Source: Taishania sp964580465
GTDB taxonomy: Bacteria > Bacteroidota > Bacteroidia > Flavobacteriales_D > Crocinitomicaceae
Assembly: GCA_964580465.1 (NCBI GenBank)
Contig: CAZOKJ010000003.1
Coordinates: 62,001-126,000 of the forward strand
Reading direction: 5' to 3'
Length of the DNA: 64,000 nt
Part shown: positions 18,159-26,273 of the stretch, piece after piece
Layout of the letters: every line of letters begins with the position of its first letter
How positions within the stretch are numbered: the first letter of the stretch is position 1
Translations under genes and position numbers: made by a program
Notes under the pieces: model-generated
Database searches by the model: none
Told to the model about the DNA's origin: nothing
Seen by the model: only the letters and a program-made list of their open reading frames with translations

Positions 18159-19031
18159 ATGTTTAATTCAAGCGTTGAAGATACACAAAATAGTAATACA
18201 AACATTAAAATTAACGGAATTTTAATGAATTTTGATATTCCTAAAGTTATGGGAATACTCAATGTTACCAATGATTCTTTTTATCAAGGTAGCCGTTTGA
18301 GGTCTGATAATGATTTGCTAACTCAGGCTGAAAAACAGTTGAGTGAAGGAGCTACATTTTTAGATTTGGGAGGATTGTCAACCAGGCCAAACGCTGATTT
18401 GATTGATGAAAAGGAAGAGCGTTCTCGCATTCAAAATGCGTTAAGAATTTTAAAAAAAGAGTTTCCAACAACTTTATTTTCGGTGGATACTTTTAGGGCT
18501 TCTGTTGCAGAATCAGCAATAGAGGAGGGCGCATCAATTATTAATGATATTAGTGGTTATAAGTTTGATAATCAATTGATTAAAGTATTGGAAAAATATC
18601 CTTCAATTGCTTACGTTTTAATGCACATTGACGGAGATTTCCACACAATGCACCAATTGCAACTGAGGAATGAAGAAGATTTAAAGCGTCCAATTTTGGA
18701 TAGAGTAAATTATTATTTTTCTAGAAAATTAGAGGAGTTGAATAGCCATGGTATTTCTAATGTAATTTTAGATCCTGGTTTTGGTTTTAGCAAAACGTTA
18801 GAAGAGAATTATACCCTGTTAAAAGGTTTGGATTCTTTTAAGTCATTTTCATTGCCTATTTTAGCGGGTGTTTCAAGAAAATCAATGATTTACAAAAAGT
18901 TAGAAAGCACCCCTGAAGAATCGTTAAACGGAACAACTGTGTTGAATACAGTGGCTTTTATGAAAGGAGCAGCTATTTTTCGAGTGCATGATGTAAAGCC
19001 TTGTATGGAAGTAATTCAACTGCTTAAATAG
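18159..19031 (+). CDS. folP: Dihydropteroate synthase
   Basis: A 290-residue TIM-barrel enzyme joining p-aminobenzoate to dihydropterin pyrophosphate in folate synthesis. The hallmarks are VMGILNVTNDSF near residue 30, DLGGLSTRPNA near 70, SVDTFRASVAESA, IINDISGY, LMHIDG, ILDPGFGFSKT and LAGVSRKSMI. The first signature has Asn where most enzymes have Pro (NVTPDSF), and the usual DGG is replaced by QGS. I keep the ATG at 18159 because residues just before the next Met also align with other Bacteroidota FolP N-termini. It is divergent from DUF1599; the starts are 10 bases apart. Confidence 0.94.
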   Translation: MFNSSVEDTQNSNTNIKINGILMNFDIPKVMGILNVTNDSFYQGSRLRSDNDLLTQAEKQLSEGATFLDLGGLSTRPNADLIDEKEERSRIQNALRILKKEFPTTLFSVDTFRASVAESAIEEGASIINDISGYKFDNQLIKVLEKYPSIAYVLMHIDGDFHTMHQLQLRNEEDLKRPILDRVNYYFSRKLEELNSHGISNVILDPGFGFSKTLEENYTLLKGLDSFKSFSLPILAGVSRKSMIYKKLESTPEESLNGTTVLNTVAFMKGAAIFRVHDVKPCMEVIQLLK

Positions 19032-19033
19032 AC

Positions 19034-20071
19034 TTAACGAAATCGATTTTTATACTTCAATATGGGCTTTTCTATGAATTCATAGGAAATAACAGCAAGA
19101 ATCAATGTAAAGATTAAATTAGTTGGATATTGCTGAAACCATAATTCACTTCCTCCGCCTGTTCTTAAGAAAAAACCTTGATACACATAAATTCCATACG
19201 ATATTTTACCGATGTAGGCAAGTGGCTTAAAGTCAATGATTTTTATCCATTTTTTATCTTGCGAATGGAAGAATAATAGCAATACTCCAATTACAGCTAA
19301 TGATAAAATAGTGGAGTTAAATAGGTAGTATTTCTCACTTGCATAGATTGGAAATGAGTATAAAATTAAAATAGTGGTCCAAGCAACTAATGGGCAGCTG
19401 AAGAAGTGCTTTACTTGTTTGGCGTATGAAAAATTAATGAATGCTCCTAGACAACCAATGAGAATTGGAATACTTGCTGGAATGAACCATCGGGTAAAGT
19501 AATAATCTGTAAATAATTCTTTTTGCTGATGAATCATGAGCAATAGAATGCTTATTATCAACGTACTACTAACGAATAAAACGCGAGTTTTAAATTTTGT
19601 AACAAAGTAAATAAAGAACGGCCAAACCAAATAGAATTGTTCTTCTACACCTAATGACCATAAATGCCCTAACTCAAAGCTGTACTTGACTTTTGGGACG
19701 TAATTGTACACATAAAAAATGGCATAAAGGATACTTTCTTTAGCATTGGTTAAATAACCAAACAGATTTGCGATACCAATTAAGCCAAAAAACACGAATA
19801 GAGGAGGGAATAATCGAAGAATGCGGCGAACGAAAAAATGCTTAATTTGAATAGTTGCAGTTTTGCTGTACTCATTGAGCAATAAGTGTGTAATAAGAAA
19901 TCCGCTAATAACAAAAAACAACTGAACTCCAAAAGTCCCGTTTACCATTTGCCAAAAGCTTTTAGTGAATGAGTTGTGGTACAGCAACCAATCAGATACA
20001 TCAAGATGAGAGAGGATTACAAAGGTAATCGATAATGCTCTCAACGTGTTAAACCCTTTGATGTGTTGCAT
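19034..20071 (-). CDS. Acyltransferase 3 family membrane protein
   Basis: A 345-residue integral membrane acyltransferase with about ten helices. Family motifs are LRALSITFVILSHL with the catalytic-type His near residue 22, FGVQLFFVISGFLIT, FFVRRILRLFPPLFVF (the R-x10-P loop) and HLWSLGVEEQFYLVWP. Members O-acetylate or O-acylate surface sugars, peptidoglycan or lipid A; the substrate here cannot be told. The gene is convergent with folP, only two bases between their stops, and stands alone downstream of the DUF5606 terminator. Confidence 0.93.
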   Translation of the reverse strand: MQHIKGFNTLRALSITFVILSHLDVSDWLLYHNSFTKSFWQMVNGTFGVQLFFVISGFLITHLLLNEYSKTATIQIKHFFVRRILRLFPPLFVFFGLIGIANLFGYLTNAKESILYAIFYVYNYVPKVKYSFELGHLWSLGVEEQFYLVWPFFIYFVTKFKTRVLFVSSTLIISILLLMIHQQKELFTDYYFTRWFIPASIPILIGCLGAFINFSYAKQVKHFFSCPLVAWTTILILYSFPIYASEKYYLFNSTILSLAVIGVLLLFFHSQDKKWIKIIDFKPLAYIGKISYGIYVYQGFFLRTGGGSELWFQQYPTNLIFTLILAVISYEFIEKPILKYKNRFR

Positions 20072-20091
20072 GATTCTTTTGTATTTGTTAC

Positions 20092-20117
20092 AAAAAAAGC
20101 TCCATAAAGGAGCTTTT
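20092..20117 (-). terminator. Intrinsic terminator after the DUF5606 gene
   Basis: Minus strand AAAAGCTCC, 5-base loop, GGAGCTTTT followed by a T-tract (20092-20098). It separates the DUF5606 transcript from the acyltransferase gene. Confidence 0.82.
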
Positions 20118-20137
20118 GAGACATATAAAGGTCAATT

Positions 20138-20713
20138 CTAGTTTGAACCTGATTTTCTTTGTACAGTTGCCTTTGCTTTAGGAGCAGCTGTTTTTGTTGC
20201 AGCTTTTGTTGCTTTAGGAGCCTTAGGAGCAGCTGTTTTTGCAGCTGTTTCCTTTTTAGGAGCAGCAGCTTTTTTAGTAGGAGCTTTCTTTTCAGCTTTT
20301 TCTTCTTTAGCCTCTTCCTTTGCTTCTTCAACAACTTTTAAGTTTCCAGATTTGTGCAATAAATTGTACCATTGGAAAATTTTCTTAATATCAGAAGAAT
20401 AAACACGCTCTTGGTCGTAATCAGGTAAGATTTCTTCCAAGTAAGCTGTCAATTTTTTTAAATCTTCTTTGTGACTTAAAGCAGCACCACCGTTTTCTTT
20501 TTTATAGATATCGGCGTAAATGTCTTTAAGAGGCTTATCTTCTCCGTATGTATAAATACTGATGTCTTCTAAAGCTGAAATACGATCTGTAGCATACGCA
20601 GGAATGCGTTTTTTGTCTTCAAGTGATTCTACAATCACACTGTTTTTTGCCTGAGCAATAACTTTGTACAATCCCGGTTTTCCGGAAATAGAAATAATAC
20701 CTGTTAAATCCAT
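20138..20713 (-). CDS. DUF5606 protein with Ala/Lys/Pro-rich tail
   Basis: A 191-residue protein. The first 130 residues match DUF5606, a Bacteroidota family of unknown function (start MDLTGIISISGKPGLYKVIA, then TDRISALEDISIYT and the helical ILPDYDQERVYSSDIKKIFQWY). Residues 130-191 are a strongly basic, low-complexity tail made of AAPK, KAAP and TKAA steps, like the C-terminal arm of histone H1 or HU-tail proteins. Nucleic acid binding through this tail is inference. It has its own promoter (20734-20763) and terminator, so it is monocistronic. Confidence 0.86.
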   Translation of the reverse strand: MDLTGIISISGKPGLYKVIAQAKNSVIVESLEDKKRIPAYATDRISALEDISIYTYGEDKPLKDIYADIYKKENGGAALSHKEDLKKLTAYLEEILPDYDQERVYSSDIKKIFQWYNLLHKSGNLKVVEEAKEEAKEEKAEKKAPTKKAAAPKKETAAKTAAPKAPKATKAATKTAAPKAKATVQRKSGSN

Positions 20714-20733
20714 TCTTTTTATTTAATTTTCCT

Positions 20734-20763
20734 CAAAATTATCAATTCTTTTTATTCTAGCAA
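20734..20763 (-). promoter_or_regulatory. Promoter of the DUF5606 gene
   Basis: Minus strand TTG (20761-20763), 19-bp spacer, TAATTTTG (20734-20741), 20 bases before the ATG at 20713. Exact consensus spacing. Confidence 0.75.
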
Positions 20764-20784
20764 TGAAAAGCTATCTTTTCTTTT

Positions 20785-21600
20785 TTACAAATCTGTAAAA
20801 CGATCCATTACTGCTTGACTTACTCCTGTGCTAGAGAAACCTCCATCATGGAATAAGTTTTGCATTGTTACGTAGCGTGTTAAATCAGAGAACATTGCGA
20901 TACAGTAATTTGCACAATCATCAGCTTTAGCATTTCCAAGAGGAGACATTAACTCTGAATAATTGATAAATTGTGTAAAACCTTTCACACCACTACCAGC
21001 AGTTGTCATAGTAGGAGATTGAGAAATAGTGTTTACACGTACTTTTTTAGCTGTTCCGTAATGGTACCCAAAGCTTCTAGCAATTGATTCTAAGTAAGCT
21101 TTATTATCAGCCATGTCGTTGTAATCTGGGAATGTTCTTTGAGCTGCGATGTATGTTAAAGCAACAACAGAACCCCATTCGCTCATAGCATCAAGTTTCA
21201 TCGCTGTTTGTAATACTTTGTGGAATGACAATGCAGAAACATCAAAACCTTTTACTGTATAGTCATAATTTTCATCCGTATAATGATTTCCTTTTCTTAC
21301 GTTAACTGACATACCAATAGAGTGGAGGATAAAGTCAATTTTTCCACCTAATTGCTCCATTGCTTCAGAAAATAATTTTTCTAAATCTTCCATAGAAGTA
21401 GCGTCAGCAGGAATGATTTTACTTCCAGTTTTTTCTGCAAGCGTATCAATTTCACCCATTCGCATTGCTATCGGTGCGTTTGTTAAAACAAATTGAGCTC
21501 CTTCTTCGTGAGCGCGCTCAGCAACTTTCCATGCAATTGATTGTTCGTTCAATGCACCGAAAATAATTCCTCTTTTTCCTTTCAATAAATTATTTGACAT
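20785..21600 (-). CDS. fabI: Enoyl-[acyl-carrier-protein] reductase (NADH), FabI type
   Basis: A 271-residue short-chain dehydrogenase that carries out the last reduction of each fatty acid elongation cycle. The FabI-specific features are the N-terminal GIIFGALNEQSIAW (cofactor loop), LHSIGMS, and the catalytic Tyr-x6-Lys in YNDMADNKA. The cofactor-proximal SQSPTMTTAGSGV is also typical. Length is usual. It is the probable target of triclosan-type inhibitors in the cell. A TAACTTTGC element at 21616-21624 (minus) could be its -7 box, without a matching -33 TTG. Downstream is the DUF5606 promoter. Confidence 0.95.
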   Translation of the reverse strand: MSNNLLKGKRGIIFGALNEQSIAWKVAERAHEEGAQFVLTNAPIAMRMGEIDTLAEKTGSKIIPADATSMEDLEKLFSEAMEQLGGKIDFILHSIGMSVNVRKGNHYTDENYDYTVKGFDVSALSFHKVLQTAMKLDAMSEWGSVVALTYIAAQRTFPDYNDMADNKAYLESIARSFGYHYGTAKKVRVNTISQSPTMTTAGSGVKGFTQFINYSELMSPLGNAKADDCANYCIAMFSDLTRYVTMQNLFHDGGFSSTGVSQAVMDRFTDL

Positions 21601-21615
21601 AGTATATGCTTTGGT

Positions 21616-21624
21616 GCAAAGTTA
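21616..21624 (-). promoter_or_regulatory. Possible -7 element for fabI
   Basis: Minus strand TAACTTTGC 15 bases before the fabI ATG. It fits TAnnTTTG, but no TTG is found 19-20 bp upstream, so confidence is modest. Confidence 0.4.
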
Positions 21625-21702
21625 AAACATTCATTTGATTAATTGGCATTTTAAGCTTGGGATTTTATGGACAATTGTTTTTTGATAACATTTTATTTGC
21701 AT

Positions 21703-21737
21703 AAAAAGAAAGCCGAACATTCATGCTCGGCTCTCTG
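21703..21737 (-). terminator. Terminator after the 699-residue TPR/propeller gene
   Basis: Minus strand AGCCGA ... TCGGCT hairpin (about 21711-21732) followed by TTTCTTTTT, 20 bases after the stop at 21753. Confidence 0.75.
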
Positions 21738-21752
21738 GTTTTATATTTTTGA

Positions 21753-23852
21753 TTATTCTGTTTTTAAATAAATGTATTGGTATGGTTGGTACTTCTCTGA
21801 TCGCTTGCTATCTCCTTCGTAAGCTGGACCTTGTACAATTGTTTTGTTCACTACCACTGTTACTTTACTTGAAATAGAAGCGTCTTTCTCAAAGTATTCA
21901 ATTAAATCATACTTAATGTTTTCACCACGAACTTTCGATAACTCTTCGTTAGAATTGAATGTCTTTGTTGGCACATAAGAAGCAGAAGACTCGATAACAA
22001 TAGTGATTTTATCTCTTCCGTCTTTTAACTGTGCTTCAATTGTTTTGACAAAATTTTTCAATTCTTTCTCTTTGATAGAAAGTTTGTTTTTGTTGTAGCC
22101 AAAGAAATGCTTAAATTCTAAGTTTGTAAAATCTTTAACAGTAACGGTTTCTGTTTCTTTAGGGAAGATTACTTCTCGTTTAGAAACGTCAACTAATAAG
22201 TGCTTGTATATTTCTCTGTAATCATCTGTGCACTCAGTTTCAAATGTTTCTTCTCCCATTAATTTGTCGTCAGAAGCATCGTAATAACTTAAAGTATATG
22301 TTTTACAAGGTTGCAATCCAGTAGCGAATTTACCATCTCTACTGCGTGTGTATAGAATGTGATTGACAGGTCCTGAGTCGCAATCATGGCATTTAACTTT
22401 TGCCATAAAGATTAAGTTTTCAGGCAGAATAGACCCATCTGTTGTTAGAACTTCTCCTTTTAAAATAGTAAAGTTTTTAATTTCAAGGAAACCTGCTTGT
22501 ATCTCGTAAATGTCTTTCTCACCATTTCCATCTCCGCGGTATGATGTTAAATACCCTGTTCTACCATCAATTGTTGTAGTGAAGAACAAGTCATCGTTTG
22601 TAGAGTTGAATGGATAACCGATGTTTCTAACATTTCCCCAAGTTGCGTTTCCTTGATAATCAGCCATCATGATGTCAAATCCACCCATTGAGCGCGCATC
22701 ATTTGTTCCAAAAAATAAATAGCGATTATCAACTGAAATAAAAGGAGCGTCTTCATCTTTTGGTCCATTGATTTGTGGTCCCATGTTTTTTGGTTCTGAC
22801 CATTCGCCAGATGTTTCTTTTGCACAAAGATATAAGTCTCTACCTCCATACCCACCTGGTCGATCGGAAGAAAAAATCATGTATTGACCATCAGGTGAAA
22901 TGAATACGTGTGTTTCCCAACTATCAGTGTTGACATTTTTTGTTGAAATGATTTTTATTTCATTGAACTTGTTATTGTAAAAGTCTGAGTAATAAACGTC
23001 TCCATTTCCTGTCGTATCTTGATACACATACATTTTCTTTTCTTCTACGCTAATCCCAATAGTTGCTTCGTTTCTGTTTGGTTTACAAAAATCCACACGT
23101 TCTGCTTCCAACCAAGTAGAGTCGAAATCAAGGTAGCTTACGTACACGTCTTCTAAATATGTGTTGGTTGTTACGTCTTTATAAGATTCAGATTCATTGT
23201 TTTCCCAAGGTCTTCTTGAAGTGAAATACAAAGCAGAACCGTCAAAAGAAACTACAGAGCTATAGTCAGCATAAGGAGAGTTTACTTTGTCTCCTAGGTT
23301 TTTAATTCTAACATTAACAGGACTGGCTTGCAATTTTTTTGCTGTTTCAATTTGTTGTAAACGCAATTGAGATTCTTCTATTAACTCTGATTTTTTCTTT
23401 GTTTTAGTTAAAAACAAATTGTATTGTTCAGCAGCTTTGTCAAATTGCCCATCTAAGTGATAACACTTCGCTAAGTGATAATGTGCATCCACTGGAGCAG
23501 TCGCTTCTTTTGTGGAGTACATGTCATATAAAGTGCTTGTATTTTTGACAGCTTGCTCAAATAAAGGAATGGATTTTTGATAATCACGGCGTTGCTCCAT
23601 AATTAAAAAACCTAGACGATAATTATAGTTAGAACTTTGTGGACGAAGTTCAATTAATCGATTGGTTAAAATCTCTGCATAATATAGATAGCCGTCTTGT
23701 GTTAATGACGAAGCTTTGGTTAACAGCTCACCCTCACTTTTAGTTTGAGCCATTTCTTTAACAGCGTTTTCTGATAGTTTTGTTTTATCTGTTTGAGCAT
23801 TAATTAAATACGCACCTAAACAAAACATGATAGTCAGTAGTGTTCTTTTCAT
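21753..23852 (-). CDS. TPR / PD40 beta-propeller protein with degenerate OmpA-like C-terminus
   Basis: A 699-residue exported protein with a signal peptide ending LINAQ. TPR-like helices fill residues 25-170, and propeller blades 190-430 (SFDGSALYFTSRRPW, SPDGQYMIFSSDRPGGYGGR, SMGGFDIMMADYQG). There is a beta-rich region with a CHDCDSG pair, then a C-terminal OmpA-like segment from about 570. In that segment NEELSKVRGENI keeps the N..LS..R pattern of OmpA peptidoglycan-binding domains, but the Asp of the usual HTD is absent. It is a paralogue of the next gene upstream (PorE-like) through residue 430. A terminator separates the two. A T9SS or cell-surface role is inference. Confidence 0.82.
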   Translation of the reverse strand: MKRTLLTIMFCLGAYLINAQTDKTKLSENAVKEMAQTKSEGELLTKASSLTQDGYLYYAEILTNRLIELRPQSSNYNYRLGFLIMEQRRDYQKSIPLFEQAVKNTSTLYDMYSTKEATAPVDAHYHLAKCYHLDGQFDKAAEQYNLFLTKTKKKSELIEESQLRLQQIETAKKLQASPVNVRIKNLGDKVNSPYADYSSVVSFDGSALYFTSRRPWENNESESYKDVTTNTYLEDVYVSYLDFDSTWLEAERVDFCKPNRNEATIGISVEEKKMYVYQDTTGNGDVYYSDFYNNKFNEIKIISTKNVNTDSWETHVFISPDGQYMIFSSDRPGGYGGRDLYLCAKETSGEWSEPKNMGPQINGPKDEDAPFISVDNRYLFFGTNDARSMGGFDIMMADYQGNATWGNVRNIGYPFNSTNDDLFFTTTIDGRTGYLTSYRGDGNGEKDIYEIQAGFLEIKNFTILKGEVLTTDGSILPENLIFMAKVKCHDCDSGPVNHILYTRSRDGKFATGLQPCKTYTLSYYDASDDKLMGEETFETECTDDYREIYKHLLVDVSKREVIFPKETETVTVKDFTNLEFKHFFGYNKNKLSIKEKELKNFVKTIEAQLKDGRDKITIVIESSASYVPTKTFNSNEELSKVRGENIKYDLIEYFEKDASISSKVTVVVNKTIVQGPAYEGDSKRSEKYQPYQYIYLKTE

Positions 23853-23889
23853 AACTAATTGTTTTCTATAAGTAGTTGAACGACAATTA

Positions 23890-23932
23890 AAAAAAAAAGT
23901 TACATTTTTTTACGAATGTAACCTTTTTTTTT
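23890..23932. terminator. Terminator after the PorE-like gene
   Basis: GTTACATT / AATGTAAC stem flanked by long A- and T-tracts on both sides, lying in the 94-base gap between the PorE-like gene and its paralogue. Confidence 0.82.
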
Positions 23933-23946
23933 AATTAAACAAGTTT

Positions 23947-26253
23947 TTATTTAACAATTCTGAACTCAGTTCTTCTGTTAAGTGCATGTTCTTCCTCACT
24001 ACATGGGGATTCTACTTCTCCTTCACAAGCACAATCATTAATCAACTTAGACTCACCGTATCCTTTTCCATATATACGTTTCGGATTAGTAATACGTTTT
24101 CTAATGTACTCAGCAGATGCTTTTGCACGTAAATCAGATAATTTTAAGTTGTATGCTGCACTTGCACGACAGTCAGTGTGAGATCCTAACTCAATTTTCA
24201 TAGTAGAATTCTCATTCATGATCTTAACGATTTTGTTCAATTCAATCTCTGCGTCAGGACGAATATCATACTTGTCTAAGTCGAAGTAAATTGGATTTAA
24301 TTCCAATACTTTACCTACGTCAAGACCAGCTTTGTTGATGTCCATGAAAAGATTTTTCTCGAAATTAATGTTTTCTTTTAATGTGTCGCGTAATTCAGAA
24401 GAAATAGTCAAGTACTTAGGTGCAGAGAATTTGAATTCATAGTCGATAACATCGCCATAGAATTTATCATCTAACAATGTACTTGCAAATCTACCTTCAG
24501 CATTTGTCGTTAAAGACTCCAACAATTTACCATCAGCTTTGTTGTAGATGTCAACTTTCACTCCTTCAATAGGTAAATTTGTTTCTCTATCTCTAACAGC
24601 TCCTGTTAAGTCGTAGTCAGCAATCCATACTTCTTTGTTGATTTCTTCGTATTTCTTGTGACAAGTGGTGTTAAATTTCTCAGATTTGATTACTTCTGAA
24701 TTGTTTTTCATGTAAGTAATTTCGTAATCTTTACATTTTTCCAATACTTGAACGAATGCTCCGTCACGTTGACGTACAGGAATACGAACATTTTTCTCTA
24801 AACAGTTAGAACATGTCAATAATACATGTGTTTCGTCTGTAATTTCTGCATTTCCTAACACGTGCATTGTACCTGTTAACACAGCTACGTTTTGAACACC
24901 CATGTAATCATTGTCGATTTCATAAATGTCTTTTTCACCAAAACCACCTTTACGTTGAGATGTAATGTAGCCTCTTAATCCGTCAATCGTTGTTGTATAG
25001 AAAATATCGTCTCCTGTACTATTAATTGGAACACCTAAGTTGATTGGTTCTGACCAGTTGTTATCTTCATCCCTAACAGTAACGAAAATGTCAAATCCTC
25101 CTATACTTTTTGGTCCGTTAGAAGCAAAGTACATCGTTTTGTTGTCAATCGCTAAGAACGGAGAGTCTTCGTCATACTTAGTGTTGATTTTCGGTCCTAA
25201 GTTTATTGGCTCACTCCAAGAACCATCCATCATACGAACAATTCTGTAAATGTCACGACCTCCATATCCACCTGGACGTTCAGAAACGAAATAGATATTG
25301 TTTCCATCTGGTGTAACTGTACAGTGAGTTTCCCAGAAATCTGTGTTGATTCCTTTTTGTTCAAGGATTTCGAGTATTTGGAACTTGTTGTCTTTGAACT
25401 CAGATTGGAAAATATCACCATTTCCAGAAACGTCTTGGTATGCATAGATACGTTTTTCATCTAGGCTCACAGAAATTGTTGCTTCGTTTACATTATCAAC
25501 ACAAAACTCCAAACGTTTTCCTTCTGACCATTGACTGTTACCAAGTAAAGTACTTAAATAAATATCTTCAGGATATTGGTACAATTTAGGGTCTCTAAAA
25601 GATTCTGTTTCACCATTTTCCCATGGTCTTCGTGACGTGTAGTACAAAGATTTACCATCAAAAGAAACAACAGGAGAGTACTCAGGGTACTCTGTGTTTA
25701 TAGGTTTATCTAAGTTTTTAACTTTTGCACTTTTAGGTGTTTTTATTAGCTCTTTTGCAACTTCACACTGAGTAATACCTAATTTAGCCTTGTCAATCAA
25801 TTCAGATTTTTTACTGCTATTTTTGATAAATAGGTTGTAGTATTCAATTGCCTTGTCAAGCTGATAATCCAAATGGTAACATCTTGCTAAATGATAATAA
25901 GAATCTGATGGAGCATTTGTTTCTTTAGCAGAATACATGTCATAATTGTTTTTAACATTTACGACTGCTTTTTCTAAATACTTCATCGCATTTTCAAAAT
26001 CATTTCTAGAGTTTAAAATAATAAACCCTTTGCGGTAATTGTAGTTAGAGCTTTCAGGACGAAGTGTCAATAATTTGTCAACTACAATTTCAGAAAAATA
26101 ATAATAATCTTCCTGTAGCATTCGAGTTGCTTCCACAACCAATTGACTTTCTTTCGCCTTTTTTGTCATGTCTTCAACTTCCTCTTTAGTGTACTGAGAA
26201 AGCCCTATCCATGGGATAAGGCTTAATGTGATTAGGATAATTTTGGTTCTCAC
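23947..26253 (-). CDS. porE: PorE-like T9SS-associated OmpA family protein
   Basis: A 768-residue exported protein whose domain order matches PorE. Signal peptide; TPR-like helices about 20-170; PD40 propeller about 185-440 (YSPVVSFDGKSLYYTSRRPW, TPDGNNIYFVSERPGGYGGR); carboxypeptidase-regulatory-like sandwich about 550-630 (DLTGAVRDRETNLPIEGVKV); OmpA domain from about 650 with IELGSHTDCRASAAYNLKLS followed by DLRAKAS. The Asp and Arg that bind diaminopimelate are both present. In Porphyromonas gingivalis, PorE is needed for T9SS and tethers to peptidoglycan. The start codon is GTG. It lies 20 bases downstream of the E2 gene, so it is probably read from the same promoter. Confidence 0.78.
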   Translation of the reverse strand: MRTKIILITLSLIPWIGLSQYTKEEVEDMTKKAKESQLVVEATRMLQEDYYYFSEIVVDKLLTLRPESSNYNYRKGFIILNSRNDFENAMKYLEKAVVNVKNNYDMYSAKETNAPSDSYYHLARCYHLDYQLDKAIEYYNLFIKNSSKKSELIDKAKLGITQCEVAKELIKTPKSAKVKNLDKPINTEYPEYSPVVSFDGKSLYYTSRRPWENGETESFRDPKLYQYPEDIYLSTLLGNSQWSEGKRLEFCVDNVNEATISVSLDEKRIYAYQDVSGNGDIFQSEFKDNKFQILEILEQKGINTDFWETHCTVTPDGNNIYFVSERPGGYGGRDIYRIVRMMDGSWSEPINLGPKINTKYDEDSPFLAIDNKTMYFASNGPKSIGGFDIFVTVRDEDNNWSEPINLGVPINSTGDDIFYTTTIDGLRGYITSQRKGGFGEKDIYEIDNDYMGVQNVAVLTGTMHVLGNAEITDETHVLLTCSNCLEKNVRIPVRQRDGAFVQVLEKCKDYEITYMKNNSEVIKSEKFNTTCHKKYEEINKEVWIADYDLTGAVRDRETNLPIEGVKVDIYNKADGKLLESLTTNAEGRFASTLLDDKFYGDVIDYEFKFSAPKYLTISSELRDTLKENINFEKNLFMDINKAGLDVGKVLELNPIYFDLDKYDIRPDAEIELNKIVKIMNENSTMKIELGSHTDCRASAAYNLKLSDLRAKASAEYIRKRITNPKRIYGKGYGESKLINDCACEGEVESPCSEEEHALNRRTEFRIVK

Positions 26254-26273
26254 GTCTTTTTAGTTTATAGATA

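Noticed and set aside
18149..18271. Upstream extension of the DUF1599 gene with a hydrophobic stretch that looks like a signal peptide
   Set aside because: It is antisense to the folP start, the family begins at MSQTDAQ, and nothing else suggests that this protein is exported.
20041..20334. Lys/Leu-rich 97-codon minus-strand frame
   Set aside because: Frame-shifted shadow of the Ala/Lys/Pro tail of the DUF5606 gene, extending across its terminator.
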